Shown here in pieces: positions 61,608-64,000 of a stretch of 64,000 bases of DNA; within the stretch, counting starts at the first letter, position 1, and every line of letters starts with the position of its first letter. The stretch lies in assembly GCA_024102815.1 (NCBI GenBank), contig JAGFJJ010000032.1, forward strand, positions 1 through 64,000. The letters are read 5' to 3'. Under the pieces are notes generated by a model. The model searched no databases and was not told the origin of the DNA. It saw only the letters and a list, made by a program, of their open reading frames with translations. The stretch comes from Phycisphaerae bacterium (lineage in GTDB: Bacteria > Planctomycetota > Phycisphaerae > UBA1845). The position numbers and the translations under genes are program-made.

Positions 61608-63077
61608 ATGCCGTCCATCATCACGGAATTCGAACGGCTTTCCGTCCGGTGCGAGATCGGCGCCGCGATTGCGGCGCTGGCTCCGCGCAACGGAACTGCC
61701 ATTCTCGAAAGCGCTTACGGGAATCCGCGGTTCTCTCGATACAGCATACTGGCGGACGACCCCGTTGATGAGTTCAAGTGGTTGTCGCACTCCGACGGCG
61801 ACGCCATCGAAGCACTTCACGAAGCCACATCGAGGTTGTTTGGTCACCAAAGCCAGGAAGTACAAGAGAGGCTCGGGGATTACCACGGCGTGGCAGAGCC
61901 CAATGGACCCGCGTGCGGATGGATAGGCTACTTCGCCTACGAGGCCGGATTGGGACGAGGCGACGCCGCTCCGGTTCTGCATCGACACTCCCCGGCGAAG
62001 CTCGCCCATCTGCGATTCTACGACACCATGGCGGTGTATGACCGGCTCGAGAATCGGTGGTACGCCGCCGGGATCGATTGGCCGCGAAGCTCGGCCCAGT
62101 CCGGCAATCGGCCGGCACTTCGAGATCGACTCCGTGCCCAGGAAACGCGACTGCGGAATATCGCAGAGCGATCGATTCCGTTGGGCCATGAGTCGTCATC
62201 GGCGCCACCCGCTGATATTGAATCGAACATGAGCCATGAGGCCTATTGCCGACACGTAGCGCGCATCAAAGGACACATCGAAGCCGGAGATGTCTATCAA
62301 GTCAACCTGACGCAGCGGTTCGCGATCCGCTCCCAACTGTCACACACTGAAGCGTACATGCGTCTCAGGAATATCAGTCAGCCGGCTCACGGCGCCCTGC
62401 TGGTGCATGATGATTACGCCGTCCTGTCCTCCTCGCCGGAGCTCTTTCTGCAGCTCGATGGGCGGCGCGTGATCACACGCCCTATCAAAGGCACTCGTCC
62501 GCGAACCGGCAATCCCGCCGTCGACCGGATCCACCGCGACGAGCTGCAGACCTGCGTGAAAGAACGAGCAGAGTTGGTGATGATCGTCGACCTCATGCGC
62601 AACGACCTTGGCCGCGTTTGTCGCCCCGGCAGCATCCGCGTAGTCGAAGCCGCGGCAATTGAAGAGCACCCCACCGTGTTCCATCAGGTCGCGACCATCC
62701 ACGGCCATCTGGCCGAAGGGCGTGGCTGGGCGGACCTGCTTCGCGCAACGTTCCCGCCCGGATCGGTCACCGGCGCGCCGAAAATCCGGGCGATGCAGAT
62801 CATCGACGAACTGGAACCGACGCCGCGCGACGTGTATTGTGGGTCGATCGGTCGCATCGGCGTGGATGGTTCACTCTCGCTCAATGTGGCGATCCGGACC
62901 ATGATCCATCGCCGAGGCGTGTTTCACTGCTACGCGGGCGGAGCCATCGTTGCGGACGGCGTAGCCGAGCGGGAGTACGAGGAAATCATGACGAAAGCCT
63001 CAGGCATGTTCCGGGCGCTCGGGGCCGGACCCCAAGATCCGGCGCATGCCCGCGACGTGGAGGTTTCCATATCATGA
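61608..63077 (+). CDS. pabB: Aminodeoxychorismate synthase component I
   Basis: 489 residues. PabB and TrpE share a fold; this one has PIKGTRPRTG, with the Lys diagnostic of PabB (TrpE has Ala in PIAGT). Other core parts: EAGDVYQVNLTQRF, SSSPELFL, ERAELVMIVDLMRNDLGRVC, PGSVTGAPKIRAMQIID and CYAGGAIVADGVAEREYEE. It makes 4-amino-4-deoxychorismate for folate with a glutamine amidotransferase, which is not in view. Its TGA overlaps the pabC ATG. Confidence 0.92.
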   Translation: MPSIITEFERLSVRCEIGAAIAALAPRNGTAILESAYGNPRFSRYSILADDPVDEFKWLSHSDGDAIEALHEATSRLFGHQSQEVQERLGDYHGVAEPNGPACGWIGYFAYEAGLGRGDAAPVLHRHSPAKLAHLRFYDTMAVYDRLENRWYAAGIDWPRSSAQSGNRPALRDRLRAQETRLRNIAERSIPLGHESSSAPPADIESNMSHEAYCRHVARIKGHIEAGDVYQVNLTQRFAIRSQLSHTEAYMRLRNISQPAHGALLVHDDYAVLSSSPELFLQLDGRRVITRPIKGTRPRTGNPAVDRIHRDELQTCVKERAELVMIVDLMRNDLGRVCRPGSIRVVEAAAIEEHPTVFHQVATIHGHLAEGRGWADLLRATFPPGSVTGAPKIRAMQIIDELEPTPRDVYCGSIGRIGVDGSLSLNVAIRTMIHRRGVFHCYAGGAIVADGVAEREYEEIMTKASGMFRALGAGPQDPAHARDVEVSIS

Positions 63078-63940
63078 CACCTACCGTGTACTACAACGGC
63101 CGACTCGTCCCCGAAAGCGAGGCGCACGTCGGCGTCGACGACGGCGGCTGGCTGCACGGCGCCGGACTGTTCGAAACCATGCGGGCGGAATCGGAGCGCG
63201 TCTTCCGGCTGGACGACCATCTGAGTCGCCTCCGTCGATCGGCGGAGGTGCTGCTGCACGTCTTGCACCCGGAAATTCTGCCAACGGGCGATGATCTTTC
63301 CGGGCTCATACGGGCCAACGGGCTGCGCTCCGCGCGGCTGCGGCTTACCGTCTCTGCCGGATCGATGCGGGGCGGAGACTCGACCGAAGCACCTCGTCTA
63401 AACGTCTGCGTTTCAGTCAGCCCGCTGGCCCAACCCCCGCCGGAGGTCTATGCCCGCGGGGTACAGGTCAAGCTGTGCAGTTTCCGCACATCTCCTTCCG
63501 ATCCGCTTGCGGGACACAAGTGTACGTCCTACCTCGGCCGCTTGCTTGGTCTTCGAGAAGCACAGCGGGCGCAGTGTTTCGAGGCACTCTGGTTTACGAC
63601 GCTGAATCACCTTGCAGAGGGTTCCATCAGCAACGTTTTCCTCGTCCGCGACGGCGCGCTGCTGACACCGCCACTGAGCACGCCCGTGCTTCCCGGAATC
63701 GCTCGCGACACGACGTTGACGCTCGCCCGCGCGCTTGGGATCGAAGCGCGTGAGCAGGTGCTGTCCATCGACGACCTGCTCGAAGCTGAGGAGGTGTTTC
63801 TGACGAACGTTGTTTTTCAGGTCCTCCCCGTCGTTCGAATCGAGCGGCGCGACATCGGAGAAGGCGCAGTCGGCTCAATGAGTAAGCGGCTGCTGAATGC
63901 GTTCACCGATTACGTACGAAGAGAATGCGGTTTGTCATGA
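63074..63940 (+). CDS. pabC: Aminodeoxychorismate lyase / class IV aminotransferase
   Basis: 288 residues from ATG 63074, overlapping pabB (ATGA). A class IV PLP enzyme: GVDDGGWLHGAGLFETMR, PLP Lys in GHKCTSYL, and NHLAEGSISNVFLVRDG with LPGIARD. Coupling to pabB makes PabC, which removes pyruvate to give p-aminobenzoate, the best call; a branched-chain or D-amino-acid aminotransferase cannot be excluded. Its TGA overlaps the next ATG. Confidence 0.85.
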   Translation: MTPTVYYNGRLVPESEAHVGVDDGGWLHGAGLFETMRAESERVFRLDDHLSRLRRSAEVLLHVLHPEILPTGDDLSGLIRANGLRSARLRLTVSAGSMRGGDSTEAPRLNVCVSVSPLAQPPPEVYARGVQVKLCSFRTSPSDPLAGHKCTSYLGRLLGLREAQRAQCFEALWFTTLNHLAEGSISNVFLVRDGALLTPPLSTPVLPGIARDTTLTLARALGIEAREQVLSIDDLLEAEEVFLTNVVFQVLPVVRIERRDIGEGAVGSMSKRLLNAFTDYVRRECGLS

Positions 63941-64000
63941 AGCGACCAACACCCAAGAGGCTGCGGAGCACGACTCCGCGGCGAACGAGGGGCAAAGCGG
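63937..64000 (+). CDS. Start of a gene cut by the window edge
   Basis: An ATG at 63937 overlaps the pabC stop (ATGA) and opens a frame to the end of the window (basic start MKRPTPKRLRSTTPRRTRG). Too short to identify; probably the next gene of the pab operon. Confidence 0.4.
   Translation, partial: MKRPTPKRLRSTTPRRTRGKA

Overview
This window is about 64 kb of GC-rich bacterial chromosome. The gene content suggests the phylum Planctomycetota, perhaps the Phycisphaerae side, from an uncultured lineage. That is an inference from the unusual EF-Tu effector loop, the missing rpmD, infA and adk in the ribosomal cluster, and several gene types common there (long SpeE-like membrane proteins, degenerate alpha-amylase-like proteins, small lipoproteins). 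No rRNA genes, CRISPR arrays or intact transposons were seen. No 16S is present to settle the taxonomy.

Region 1 (about 0.7-36 kb, minus strand) is one giant translation and transcription locus. Read in the direction of transcription it runs: promoter, tRNA-Thr, tuf, rpmG, tRNA-Trp, secE, nusG, rplK, rplA, rplJ, rplL, rpoB, a GNAT-like gene, rpoC, rpsL, bioY, rpsG, hairpin, fusA, promoter, S10-spc-alpha genes (rpsJ to rplQ), HIT protein. A YjbQ-family gene converges on its end. Two guests interrupt conserved operons: a biotin transporter S-component gene inside the str operon, and an acetyltransferase-like gene between rpoB and rpoC.

Region 2 (36-48.3 kb) is an accessory mix, mostly plus strand: aldo/keto reductase, a Wzz-like two-membrane-segment protein, a degenerate GH13 protein, a NYN-domain protein (minus), tRNA-Ala, a hybrid PAS histidine kinase, an ArsR-SRPBCC-membrane protein operon with a palindromic operator, a large membrane-embedded spermidine-synthase-like protein and tRNA-Gly.

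Region 3 (48.3-54.6 kb, minus strand) is the most interesting part. Six genes overlap end to start, behind one good promoter: a lysine 2,3-aminomutase homologue, a Cys-rich YkgJ-type protein, two D-Ala-D-Ala-ligase-like ATP-grasp enzymes, a GNAT domain fused to an acetylpolyamine-amidohydrolase/histone-deacetylase domain, and a second GNAT. The lysine-binding residues of the aminomutase are kept, so the operon is predicted to make beta-lysine, ligate it by two amide-forming steps and control its acetylation. The product could be a compatible solute, a small peptide metabolite or a modification. No characterised pathway that I know has this exact set.

Region 4 (54.9-64 kb) holds larC, an unknown membrane/coiled-coil protein, a P-loop protein, an RNase HII-like protein, a STAS-domain protein, two lipoproteins, an SH3-repeat exported protein, and a pabB-pabC folate operon whose next gene runs off the window. 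Recognisable promoters through the window share a TTGACA-like -35 and a TAnnnT -10 with 16-17 bp spacing.
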